Assembly: GCA_035939775.1 (NCBI GenBank)
Contig: DASZFO010000100.1
Span: 1-59,505, forward strand
From: Pirellulales bacterium
GTDB taxonomy: Bacteria > Planctomycetota > Planctomycetia > Pirellulales > DATAWG01
Direction of reading: 5' to 3'
Length of the DNA: 59,505 bases
Shown: positions 1-8,300 of the stretch, piece after piece
Position numbering within the stretch: position 1 is the first letter of the stretch
Layout: each line of letters begins with the position of its first letter
The notes under the pieces: generated by a model
Databases searched by the model: none
Told to the model about the DNA's origin: nothing
What the model saw: only the letters and a program-made list of their open reading frames with translations
Translations under genes and position numbers: made by a program

Positions 1-1002
1 CGCGAACTGACCGAGAAAACGCGGCGAGTTGCTGCCGGAGATCTTGACGGCCCAGTGAATCTCCGTTCGCACGATGAATTGGCCGAACTGGGCGAGAGCC
101 TGAATCAGATGTGTTCGCGGCTCGCCGATTCACAAAACAAGATTCGCGAGGAGACCGCAGCGCGGATCGCCGCGATCGAGCAACTCCGACATACCGATCG
201 GCTCAATACGGTCGGCCGTTTGGCGGCGGGGATCGCCCACGAACTCGGCACGCCGCTCAATGTTGTCGCGGGACGCGCCGGCTTGATCCTGTCCGGGCGT
301 CTTGCTCCGGATGAAATCGGCGTGAGTGCCGCCGCAATCAAAACCGAAGCGGACAGGATGACTAAGATCATCCGCCAGCTCCTCGATTTCGCCCGCGCCG
401 GCACTCCGCGCAAGGCCACGGTCGATTTGCGTTCGGTCGCGACGCAAACGGTCGACCTGCTGCGCGGGCTCGCGGAGGAGCGAAAGGTCCAACTCTGCGT
501 TGCGGCGAGCGGCGAGCCGGCGGTGGCTGCGGTCGATGCCGAACAGATTCAACAAGTGCTGACGAACCTCGTTGTGAACGCGATCCAGGCGATGCCCGAT
601 GGTGGCGAGGTCGAGATCGGCATTGGTCGCCGCGCCGCTAGTGTTCTTGAGGAAGTGCACGGGGGACTGTCCCCGACGTCTCCCTCTCCCTTGACGGGAG
701 AGGGCCGGGGTGAGGGCGTCGCGGAAAAAAAGGGGACTGTCCCCTTCGCGGCGCGCGGTTCTCGGCCCGGTGAATACTACTGCATTAAAGTCCGCGATTC
801 GGGGGTCGGCATCTCGCCGGAGCATCGCCAACATCTCTTCGAGCCGTTTTTCACCACCAAGGGCGTCGGCGAGGGGACCGGCCTCGGGCTATCCATCGCC
901 TATGGCATCGTGCGCGAGCATGGAGGATGGATCGATGTGTCCAGCGAGCCGGGCAAAGGAAGCTGCTTCAGCGTATACTTGCCCGCGGAGACGGAATTGT
1001 GA
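1..1002 (+). CDS. Sensor histidine kinase, C-terminal part (5' end outside window)
   Basis: The reading frame is open from base 1, so the true start lies upstream; the GTG at 55 is internal. Residues encoded by about 1-130 resemble the end of a HAMP linker (AAGDLDGPV, DELAELGESLN). A HisKA dimerisation domain follows with the phospho-acceptor histidine in AHELGTPLN, then a HATPase domain with the N-box (TNLVVNAIQAMPDGG), G1 box (DSGVGI) and G2 (GTGLGLS). The overall type is NtrB/AtoS-like, a membrane-anchored kinase that phosphorylates a partner regulator. The next gene on the same strand is a sigma-54 response regulator, its likely partner. Odd feature: between the N-box and the G1 box the protein carries about 40 extra residues encoded by palindromic repeat DNA (662-744) that keeps the frame. 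Confidence 0.93.
   Translation, partial: RELTEKTRRVAAGDLDGPVNLRSHDELAELGESLNQMCSRLADSQNKIREETAARIAAIEQLRHTDRLNTVGRLAAGIAHELGTPLNVVAGRAGLILSGRLAPDEIGVSAAAIKTEADRMTKIIRQLLDFARAGTPRKATVDLRSVATQTVDLLRGLAEERKVQLCVAASGEPAVAAVDAEQIQQVLTNLVVNAIQAMPDGGEVEIGIGRRAASVLEEVHGGLSPTSPSPLTGEGRGEGVAEKKGTVPFAARGSRPGEYYCIKVRDSGVGISPEHRQHLFEPFFTTKGVGEGTGLGLSIAYGIVREHGGWIDVSSEPGKGSCFSVYLPAETEL
662..744. repeat. Composite palindromic repeat inside the kinase gene
   Basis: Two copies of the palindrome GGGGACTGTCCCC (662-674 and 732-744) flank a second palindrome at about 678-718 (CTCTCCC, 5-nt loop, GGGAGAGG, then GGGGTGAGGGC). Both motifs recur elsewhere in the window outside genes. Here the insertion is translated without a stop or frameshift. 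Confidence 0.9.
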
Positions 1003-1005
1003 AGC

Positions 1006-1058
1006 TGATCCGAAAACCGCCGGGGACTGTCCCCTTCTCCCAGGCGGTTTTGTGAGGG
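1006..1058. repeat. Short copy of the GGGGACTGTCCCC palindromic element
   Basis: An inverted repeat of the type CCGAAAACCGCC ... GGCGGTTTTGTGAGG surrounds GGGGACTGTCCCC. It fills the gap between the kinase stop and the regulator start. It is a shortened member of the ~100-bp family seen at 22553, 23464, 29313, 34641, 46069 and 53294. Confidence 0.85.
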
Positions 1059-1065
1059 GTTCTCA

Positions 1066-2454
1066 ATGCTGATCGACGCAATGAAACCGAAGGTTCTGAT
1101 CGTTGACGACGAGCGGAGCATGTGCGATCTGTTGGAGGCGGATTTGCGGCTCCGCGACTTCGTACCCGTGTGCTTCACGTCGGCGGCGGAAGGCTTTGCA
1201 GCTTTCGAGGGCGAAGATTTCGACGTCGTGCTTACCGATCTCAAGATGCCGGGAATGGACGGCATCGAGTTCTGCTCGCGGCTCGTGGCCAACCGGCCCG
1301 ATATTCCAGTCGTGGTGATGACGGCGTTCGGCAGCCTCGAGACGGCCATTGCGGCAATCCGCGCCGGCGCATACGACTTTGTCACGAAGCCAGTCGAGAT
1401 GGAATTGCTGGGCGTGATCCTCCGCCGGGCGGTCGAGCGGCGGCGGCTTCAGGAGCAGGTCCGCTCGCTCAGCGAGGCCGTCGCCCGCACGTCGCGCTTC
1501 GAGGAGCTGCTCGGCGAGAGCCCGGCGATGGCCAAGCTGTACGATCAGTTGTCGCGGATCGCCGATTCTGAGGCGTCTGTGCTGATCACTGGCGAGAGCG
1601 GCACCGGCAAGGAATTGGTTGCTCGCGCCTTGCACCAACGCAGCCGGCGAAACGAAAAACCGTTCGTCGCGGTGAATTGTGCGGCCATGCCCGACGCGCT
1701 TCTGGAAAGCGAGCTGTTCGGACACATCAAAGGGGCGTTCACCGACGCCCGCAGCGATCGCAAGGGATTATTCGTGCAGGCCGAGGGAGGCACGCTGCTG
1801 TTGGACGAGATCGGCGAAATGCCACTCTCGATGCAGGCGAAGCTGCTGCGGGCGCTCGAGGAGAACAAGGTCCGCCCGGTCGGCGGCGAGCGCGAGGTCG
1901 CGTTCGACGCGCGGATTCTGGCGGCGACGAATCGCGATTTGGAGACGGCCATCGAAGAAGGCCGCTTCCGCCAGGACCTGTTCTTCCGCATCAACGTGAT
2001 TCAGATCGAAGTCGCGCCGCTTCGCTCGCGCGGGGCCGACATTCTGCTCCTCGCCCAACATTTCATCGAGCATTTCGCCGCGCGCGGCAAAAAGGACGTC
2101 CTCGGCATCTCCGAACCGGTCGCCGACAAGTTGCTCGGCTACTCGTGGCCCGGAAATATCCGCGAGCTGCGAAACGTCGTCGAGCGCGCGGTCGCGCTCA
2201 CTCGGCGCGACAAGCTCACGCTCGACGATTTGCCAGAGAAGATTCGCGACTATCGCAGCTCGCAAGTGCTGATCGGCGGCCCCGATCCGGGCGAACTCGT
2301 GCCGCTGGAAGAACTCGAGCGCCGCTACATCCTCCACGTCCTGCACTGCCTCGGCGACAATCGCACCCTCGCCGCCCGCACCCTCGGCCTCGACCGCAAA
2401 ACTCTCTATCGCAAGCTGCGGCAATTTGGGATGCTCAGCGAGGAAGCAAACTAA
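1066..2454 (+). CDS. Sigma-54-dependent response regulator, NtrC family
   Basis: This is a 462-residue bacterial enhancer-binding protein. Residues 6-125 form a receiver domain with the acidic pair DD at 14-15, the phospho-acceptor D58 (LTDLKMPG) and a conserved K near 108. Residues 145-385 are the AAA+ domain: Walker A GESGTGKE at 175-182, the sigma-54 contact loop GAFTDA at 222-227 (a variant of GAFTGA) and Walker B LLLDEI at 243-248. A Fis-type helix-turn-helix is at the C-terminus (LGLDRKTLYRKLRQFG). It lies 63 bp downstream of the kinase and probably forms a two-component pair with it. MKPKVLIVDD at 1081 is an alternative start. Target genes cannot be read from the window. Confidence 0.95.
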   Translation: MLIDAMKPKVLIVDDERSMCDLLEADLRLRDFVPVCFTSAAEGFAAFEGEDFDVVLTDLKMPGMDGIEFCSRLVANRPDIPVVVMTAFGSLETAIAAIRAGAYDFVTKPVEMELLGVILRRAVERRRLQEQVRSLSEAVARTSRFEELLGESPAMAKLYDQLSRIADSEASVLITGESGTGKELVARALHQRSRRNEKPFVAVNCAAMPDALLESELFGHIKGAFTDARSDRKGLFVQAEGGTLLLDEIGEMPLSMQAKLLRALEENKVRPVGGEREVAFDARILAATNRDLETAIEEGRFRQDLFFRINVIQIEVAPLRSRGADILLLAQHFIEHFAARGKKDVLGISEPVADKLLGYSWPGNIRELRNVVERAVALTRRDKLTLDDLPEKIRDYRSSQVLIGGPDPGELVPLEELERRYILHVLHCLGDNRTLAARTLGLDRKTLYRKLRQFGMLSEEAN

Positions 2455-2504
2455 GGTTGTGGCACATGTCTTTTGACCGAGAGCGGCCCGCGCGGTGATC
2501 GCGA

Positions 2505-2696
2505 CTATCGTTTTGGCTTCGGCGCCAGGCGGCGCTCCAAGCAGCGGGGGCAGAGCGGGCCGATCTTGGCGGCGCGGTGTCGCGCCCTATGGCGAGATAG
2601 TTTGCCCTCGGGGGATGGCAAGAAGCTGAGATCAAACAGCGAGGCCGCGGCCTGCGAATCATCGATCTCGGTTCCGCATGACTTGCAATTGGGCAT
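2505..2696 (-). CDS. 63-residue zinc-ribbon-like protein, copy 1
   Basis: The small protein has two cysteine pairs, CKSC at 4-7 and CPRC at 49-52, suggesting a single zinc ribbon, and a basic C-terminus. It is 53/63 identical to the protein at 52066-52257. Many nucleotide differences between the two copies are silent, which supports a real coding gene. No function can be assigned. It is convergent with the response regulator; the 50 bp between them holds no recognisable element. Confidence 0.7.
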   Translation of the reverse strand: MPNCKSCGTEIDDSQAAASLFDLSFLPSPEGKLSRHRARHRAAKIGPLCPRCLERRLAPKPKR

Positions 2697-2897
2697 AATC
2701 GCCGAGAAGCAGGTTCAAAACCGCCGGCTACGGTCTGCTTATTACGCCGGCGGTGGAGCGAATTTCAATGTCCGGAATCGGAGTCGGCAGCGGTGGCGAG
2801 CGGATGGTGGCGAGGCATCGCTCATCATCGCAAATATACCTTGCAAATCGCCTTGGCGAACGATGTGGCCGAATTCCGTGCAATTTCGCGGCGGTTT

Positions 2898-3311
2898 TCA
2901 CCGCGGCGTCAAGAACAGCCAATACAAGCCGATCATCCAGGCGAAGAGGAGCAGGCCCAAGCAACCGGATCGTGACGGGGCGACGATCCCGCGATTTGCG
3001 GCAACGGCCTCGACGGCTTCTTTCGCTTCCTTAAGTCCGGCGCCGGTTCGCTCGCGATAGACTTTGATCGCCGCGATTTTTCGCCCTTGCTCCAACAGCG
3101 AAACGATTTCTTGCTCAAAGTCCGACTCGCCGCTTGCATCTGCCGGCCGCGGCGCGCCCCGCGCCAACTTCTCGATCAGCTCGTCGATCACACTCTTAGC
3201 CTCGGCCAGCCCGACCCCGGTCGCTTCCCTGTACCGCTTGATCGCCTCGATCTTTCGCCCTGCCGCGAGGAGATCGCGTAAGTCGGCAGCAAGGTTCGCG
3301 TCATCAGCCAT
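2898..3311 (-). CDS. Membrane-tethered protein with two L7/L12 C-terminal-like repeats
   Basis: I chose the ATG at 3311 (MADDANL, 137 aa) because GAGGAAA lies about 8 nt upstream; the open frame reaches back to 3365. Residues 10-50 and 69-104 are tandem repeats of a pattern known from the ribosomal protein L7/L12 C-terminal domain (KIxAIKxYRExTGxGLxEAK). In ribosomes this fold binds translation factors; here the role is unknown. A hydrophobic segment at 117-134 is a probable C-terminal membrane anchor, so the repeats would face the cytoplasm. The gene lies just downstream of the RAYT region on the same strand but is probably an independent unit. Confidence 0.8.
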   Translation of the reverse strand: MADDANLAADLRDLLAAGRKIEAIKRYREATGVGLAEAKSVIDELIEKLARGAPRPADASGESDFEQEIVSLLEQGRKIAAIKVYRERTGAGLKEAKEAVEAVAANRGIVAPSRSGCLGLLLFAWMIGLYWLFLTPR

Positions 3312-3344
3312 TTCCGATTTTCCTCGATCGAGAATACGCCCGTG

Positions 3345-3424
3345 AAATAAAGGGGACAGGCGCATATATTGGAGTATATGCGTGATATGGCAATGGATCT
3401 GGGAGAGGAAAAGGGGATAGGTCC
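3345..3424. repeat. REP-like terminus on the 3' side of the RAYT gene
   Basis: AAAGGGGACAGGCGC near 3350 runs into a perfect 8-bp stem with a 6-nt loop (CGCATATA / TATATGCG, 3361-3382). A second AAAAGGGGATAGGTCC lies at about 3409-3424, next to the RAYT stop codon. GGGGAC-type motifs next to hairpins are usual at RAYT gene borders. Confidence 0.7.
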
Positions 3425-3426
3425 AA

Positions 3427-4125
3427 TTATTTCAACTTAGCCGATGTCGCTTTGTCCGTGCGAGGTCGGCCTCGGGGCTGCAAGGTGAATTCCAGCCCGA
3501 GTCGTTTCGCGGTGCGAGTCTGCCACTTCTCGGCGCCGAACGGGCGGCCGCGGCTGACCGACAGCTGAATCGCTTCCAACTCGCGTTCGGTTTGAGGCTC
3601 GTTGACCCATGCCAGCCAATCCTTCGGCTCGGCCAACGGCCATTTCGATAGTTCCGGTGGCTCAACCACGGTTTGCTGCCCGATCCGCTGCACGAGGCTT
3701 CCCCACCGCCATCGCTCCGCCTTCTTCACGAGGTTGGCGCGCAGGGCGTTCCGCTCAATATAGCGGACGACCGTGTAGAAATGGTCGCCCTCTTGAACGG
3801 GAAACGACTTGTACGTGCCTTGATGCAAATGCCCGCGTCCTACGCTGTGACGATTCAGATGCCAGCGACGGACATGCGTTCTGGTCAAATGCTGCTTGAA
3901 GGTCGCCAGTTCGCCGTCCGCAATCGGCGAGAGGAGCAAATGCCAATGATTGGGCATCAAGCAGTAAGCGAGGACCCGCATCGCAATCCGCTGCTGCGTC
4001 GTGCGCAGCACTCGCAAAAAGGCCTCGTAGTCGCCATTGTCTTCGAAGATTTCACGCCGATCGTTGCCCCGATTCAAGAAATGAAAAACCATTCCGCCCG
4101 GGGCAATTCTCGCGGCTCTTAGCAT
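3427..4125 (-). CDS. REP-associated tyrosine transposase (RAYT, Y1/IS200-like)
   Basis: This 232-residue protein has the Y1-transposase signature of TnpA_REP proteins: the N-terminal FHFLNRGNDRREIF, the HUH-like metal-binding motif LMPNHWHLLL near residue 58, and the late segment FYTVVRYIERNALRANLV carrying the candidate catalytic tyrosine. RAYTs cut and join single-stranded DNA at REP hairpins and are normally single-copy domesticated genes. GGGGA-type motifs border the gene on both sides (3345-3424 and 4150-4172). Its 5' border cuts into a decayed Rhs fragment, so the gene appears to have inserted there. The length fits the family and the gene looks intact. Confidence 0.93.
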   Translation of the reverse strand: MLRAARIAPGGMVFHFLNRGNDRREIFEDNGDYEAFLRVLRTTQQRIAMRVLAYCLMPNHWHLLLSPIADGELATFKQHLTRTHVRRWHLNRHSVGRGHLHQGTYKSFPVQEGDHFYTVVRYIERNALRANLVKKAERWRWGSLVQRIGQQTVVEPPELSKWPLAEPKDWLAWVNEPQTERELEAIQLSVSRGRPFGAEKWQTRTAKRLGLEFTLQPRGRPRTDKATSAKLK

Positions 4126-4146
4126 CCCAAAACCGATCGCGTCCCG

Positions 4147-4506
4147 TCAACAATGGGACTTATCCCCTTTTCCTCGAGTGGTGCTCGCGCTCGTCGAGCC
4201 GCTGGCCGTCCGGTTGCCGTTGAAATCGTAGGAAAAGCTTTCGCCGGTCAGGCTGGCGCTCGTGTCCGGGCTGCCGTCGACGTTGTACGTGAAGTTCACG
4301 CTCTTGCTCGTGATCCCGCTCGCGCCGTAGCCCGAAGTGTTCTGCTGGGCGATCTGCGTCACGTCCCCCACCGCGTCATAGAGATAGCTGGTTGTCCCGC
4401 GCAGGCTGCTCAAGCTCGACAGGTCCGACTTGTCGCTCACGCTCGCCACCGTCCCGTCCGCGTTATACGTGTAGTGCAATTGCGAAAGCATGAACGACAT
4501 ATTCAT
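4147..4506 (-). pseudogene. Degenerate orphan Rhs/YD-repeat module
   Basis: The 119-residue frame reproduces two separated pieces of the large Rhs protein on the same strand. The first piece (YTYNADGT through FTYNVDGSPDT) matches the region encoded near 7690-7460. It is joined directly to a second (SASLTGESFSYDFNGNRTASGS) that matches the region near 7230-7150, so about 230 bp are missing. The frame then runs into RAYT-border sequence (TRGKGDKSHC). There is no tip domain. Its ATG overlaps the stop of the upstream putative immunity gene (ATGA). Position after the immunity gene fits an old orphan Rhs tip cassette. It is probably non-functional. Confidence 0.75.
4150..4172. repeat. RAYT 5' border motif
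   Basis: GGGACTTATCCCCTTTT (about 4153-4169) is an imperfect palindrome resembling the GGGGATAGG/GGGGACAGG motifs on the other side of the RAYT gene. It forms the junction with the Rhs fragment. Confidence 0.55.
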
Positions 4507-5330
4507 TGCTGTCGGACCAAAACGCCTTGCGACTCCAAGAGTTCCTCGGCGACGGGAAATTCGGCATCAGACAGTTCCCAGAGCCAAAGCGAACTATCGA
4601 GCTTCGAGAGCTTTCCGATGCGTTGCGGCAGGAAATCAGCTTTCTGCAAATGGGCTTCGGAAAGAATGCTCACAGGATACGCGCCGCGGAATAAACCCGT
4701 CAAATGGCGATCCTTCCCGCCGATCTCATCCTGCCAAAGGCGATCGGCGCTCTTCCGATACGTGCCAGCGCGGCGCGCTCTTGCCTCCTCTTTGAACGAT
4801 TCGAGCGTTACCGCCTCACCGCCCATGGCATACCTGCTAGGGTGCTGCGAAAGCGGCATTTTGTACGCGAAACCATAACGCACTTCAGAAATACCTTCGG
4901 CGAGCGCACACGCGCGCCGAAGCAATTCGCGCGGATCGGGAATCAGTCCGTCGTCGATTCCAAAGTACAACATCGGGAAATTGAACGTCCCAACGCCAAC
5001 GTCGGCGCGCCAATCGGATCGATCGCTAGAACCAGCGCGCGGCGAGTCGAATTTCAAGTACTCGACCTCGCCCATTCGCAATGCATGGACTAGCTCGCCC
5101 GCGCGCGCGCGCAATGCCTCGCCCCACAGGCTAATGTCATCGCCTCGTTCCGCCAGCACATAGCAATCGTCGTGCAAGAATCCGCCCCCGAATGCGGTAA
5201 ACAGAATCGGCGACAGATTAAACTCGTTGAATGTTTCAATCGCGCGATCATAAAACCGCAACGGGATCGAGCTGCCTCGATCGCCGGCGAAGAACAATGC
5301 GGCGGACGTTGTGATTTGATCGTTGCTCAT
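4503..5330 (-). CDS. Putative immunity protein for the Rhs tip
   Basis: I chose the ATG at 5330 (MSNDQITT, 275 aa), which overlaps the TGA stop of the giant Rhs protein as ATGA; an open frame extends 7 codons further. The protein is soluble, has no signal peptide or membrane segment, and is rich in aromatic and acidic residues (for example FGGGFLHDDCYVLAERGDD, WLWELSDAEF). I recognise no family with certainty. The role is inferred from position: in Rhs and other polymorphic toxin loci the gene directly after the variable tip usually encodes the cognate antitoxin. Overlapping codons suggest translational coupling, so the cell would make immunity whenever it makes toxin. Confidence 0.7.
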   Translation of the reverse strand: MSNDQITTSAALFFAGDRGSSIPLRFYDRAIETFNEFNLSPILFTAFGGGFLHDDCYVLAERGDDISLWGEALRARAGELVHALRMGEVEYLKFDSPRAGSSDRSDWRADVGVGTFNFPMLYFGIDDGLIPDPRELLRRACALAEGISEVRYGFAYKMPLSQHPSRYAMGGEAVTLESFKEEARARRAGTYRKSADRLWQDEIGGKDRHLTGLFRGAYPVSILSEAHLQKADFLPQRIGKLSKLDSSLWLWELSDAEFPVAEELLESQGVLVRQQ

Positions 5331-8300
5331 TCTGGTTGTGTGGCTCGCCAAATAAACTCTTTGGGATCGACCACATTGACCTCACCCCTCATTTCCGGCG
5401 GCAGTTGGCTTTGAGCCGTCTTGAGCTTTGTCACCAGTTCGTCGATAGTCTGCGACGGGCTTCTGAATTCGGCCATGTCGATTTGTCCGTCGGTCGTCAA
5501 CCCCATGAAGTCCGGTTCGATGTTTGGCGAATGGCTGAGGCCCGAGAACTCGCCGAGCCTGATACTGCCCTGCGAGATTCGCTTATAATTGCCGGTCTCT
5601 TGCGCCGCCTCGGCGTACGTCCGCTGGAGCAACATGTGCTCCGGCGTCCGTGGCGTGTCGATGACGCCTTCGATCGGCGGATAGCTTGCATCCAACCGGG
5701 CGATACTTCTTGGCGCGGTCGGATACTCGAAGTTCGCAAACGGCGCTCCCGTGTCGAATTGGCCGATGACTGGGGTTGGCTCGGCAACGAAGTGAATCGA
5801 ACTCAATTCCGCCGTTGCCGTGCGAGCCGCGTTCTCCACCTCCAGCGTTGCGTCTCCGGCGAGCGAATCTCCTGCGGTCAGAGCCGCGAGCGTCGCATTG
5901 AATAGGAACTCTCCCTTTCCTTCTTCCGTGCTCAACTGCTGGTTGAGTCCTTGCACAACTGCGTTGCCCGTGTCAATCGGGTGCAGGAGCGCGTTCGCGA
6001 AAGCGATGTCCGAGTCGATCGGGTGCAGCGCGTTTTGCAGCAGTCCTCCGGCCAGGTTCTTCGGGCCATCCCAGAAGTACCCCTTCAGCGTGCTGAGCAT
6101 GTTCGAGCCATAGCCCGCGTAGGGCGTCGGGCCGCCCGACACCGGCGCTCCCGAGCCGCTCGACATCAGCATTGCCAGGGACTCCTCCGCGGTTGGCGCC
6201 TGCTCCATGCCGCCCCCAACATAGTTCGCCGCCCACGCCTGGACGCTCCCCGCGCTCACGGTCGGCTCCTGCGGCGCCGTCGGAACGTCCCGCGCCACAT
6301 ATTCGTTCTGCCAATCAATCGCTGCCTGCGCGCCGGTGTCGGTGAAGGAATAGGGATTGAAGGCGGGCGAGCTGGCCAGGTCGTAGCCGGTCGTGGGAAC
6401 GTTGATGGATTGGGCGCAGGCGCCGGTCGGGTCCGTGGCGTTGCCCGGATTGTCGCCGACGTAGGCGTAGGGTTCGCTGCCGCCGAGGCCAGATTGATCG
6501 ACGCTGAGCCAGGTCGCCGAGAGAGGATCGTAAATGCGCGATTCGGATTGGTAAAGCCCCGTCGATTGGTCGTAGCGCATGCCCCCTTCGCCAACCGAGA
6601 ATGCGGCGAGGATGCTCGTGCTGCCGGTCGGCGCGCCGTAGCTCGTGAACTTGATGTGCCCGCCGCTCACCAGCGAGCCGCTGCCGTTCACGACGTCGCG
6701 CGGGGTGCCTTCGTTGTCGGCCAGGCCCCACAGCACGCTGCCGCTCGTGCCCAGGTCGTCGTCCGTGGCCAGGATTTCATCCACGGCCAACGCATACAAC
6801 TCCCGCTGCGAGATTTTCGGGGTCGTGCTCGTGCCCGCGCCGGCCAGCTTGTTCGCATCGCTGACTTGCAGATACGGATTCGCGCCGTCGTAGACCGTGT
6901 AAACCGCCGGCTGGCTCGTTTCATAGCGGGCGATCTGCCGATTCGCAGAGTCATAGCCGTAGCTCACGGTGTCGGTGACGGCCCCCGCGCTCGTCTCGGC
7001 GGTGACGCTCGTCAGCCGGTCGCGATTGTCCCAAGCGTAGACGGTGATCGTGCCGTCGGAGAGCTTCGTGCGCTTCGTCCGATTTCCTTCGGCGTCGTAT
7101 TGATACGTGTACGTGCCATCGAACGTGAGTCGGTTCGCCGCGCTGGTGCTCGCGCCCGTAGAGCCGCTGGCCGTGCGGTTGCCGTTGGAATCGTAGGAAA
7201 AACTTTCGCCGGTCAGGCTGGCGCTCGTCAGCTCGTTGGCGTTGTCGAAAGCGTAGTTCGCCGTGCCGTCGAATGAGGTCTGTTGCGTGACGTTGCCGGC
7301 CGCGTCGTATTGGAATGCATAGCTGTGCGTCGCGCCAAAGACCTGCTGCAAATTGGTGAGCCGCCCGTCGCCGTCGTACCCCGAGCCGGCCCCGCCGGAG
7401 GTTGTGCGATACTTCGTGGTCGCGGCCAAGGTGTTCGAAGTGCCGTCGTAGCGCGCGATCGTGTCCAAGCTGCCGTCGGCGTTGTAGGTGAAGTTCACCG
7501 TCTTCGGCGTGATTCCGCTCGCGCTATAGCCGCTCGTGTTCTGCTGGGCGATCTGCGTCACGTCCCCCACCGCGTCGTAGAGATAGCTGGTCGTCCCGCT
7601 CTTCGCGCTCAAGCTCGACAGGTCTGACTTATCCGTCACGCTCTTCGTCGTGCCGTCGGCATTATAGCTATAGTCCAACTCCTCCAGCGCCTTCGGCACG
7701 GCCGCGGTCACGACGCCGCCCGACGTGGTCGGCGGGTACTGCGCCACAAGATCCCCCGGCGCCATCCGCACCGAGGCGACCCGGCCGTCGAGATCATAAG
7801 CATACTGATAATTGGCCGCGTTCGAAGCGTTTTGCGTGTCGGTCTCGGTGATGCCGGTGACCTGCCCCGCCGCGTCGTACCAGGTGCGGATCGTGTGGAA
7901 AGCGCTCGTGGCGGCGGCGGTCGTGAACCAATCCTCCTCGATCTGCCGATTCAGCTTGTCATAGCCGTAAGTCGTTTTCCGGCCATCGGCGTCGATCTTC
8001 TGCGTCAAGTTGCCATCGGCGTCGTAGGAGAGCAGCGTCGAGACGGGGGCCGTTTGGGTCACGCCGGCCGGCGTGGTGTAGACCACCGCCTCGGTCTGGC
8101 TCGTCTCGCGATTCAAGTGATCGTAGCTGAAAGTCGTCGTATTGCCGGCCGGATCGGTCACGCTCGTGACGTTCCCCAGCGCGTCGTACGCGGTCGTCGT
8201 CCTCCCCACGGTGCTGGTGGGAAACACTCGTGGATCGGCCCCCAGCGCGCTGACGGAAACGGTCCGGCGGTTCAACCCGTCGTACACGCTGTACGTCGTG

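Noticed and set aside
662-744. Calling the kinase gene a pseudogene because of the repeat insertion
   Set aside because: The reading frame continues without a stop and all downstream ATPase motifs are present.
4147-4506. Functional second Rhs toxin
   Set aside because: The module has an internal deletion, no tip domain, and ends in RAYT-border sequence.
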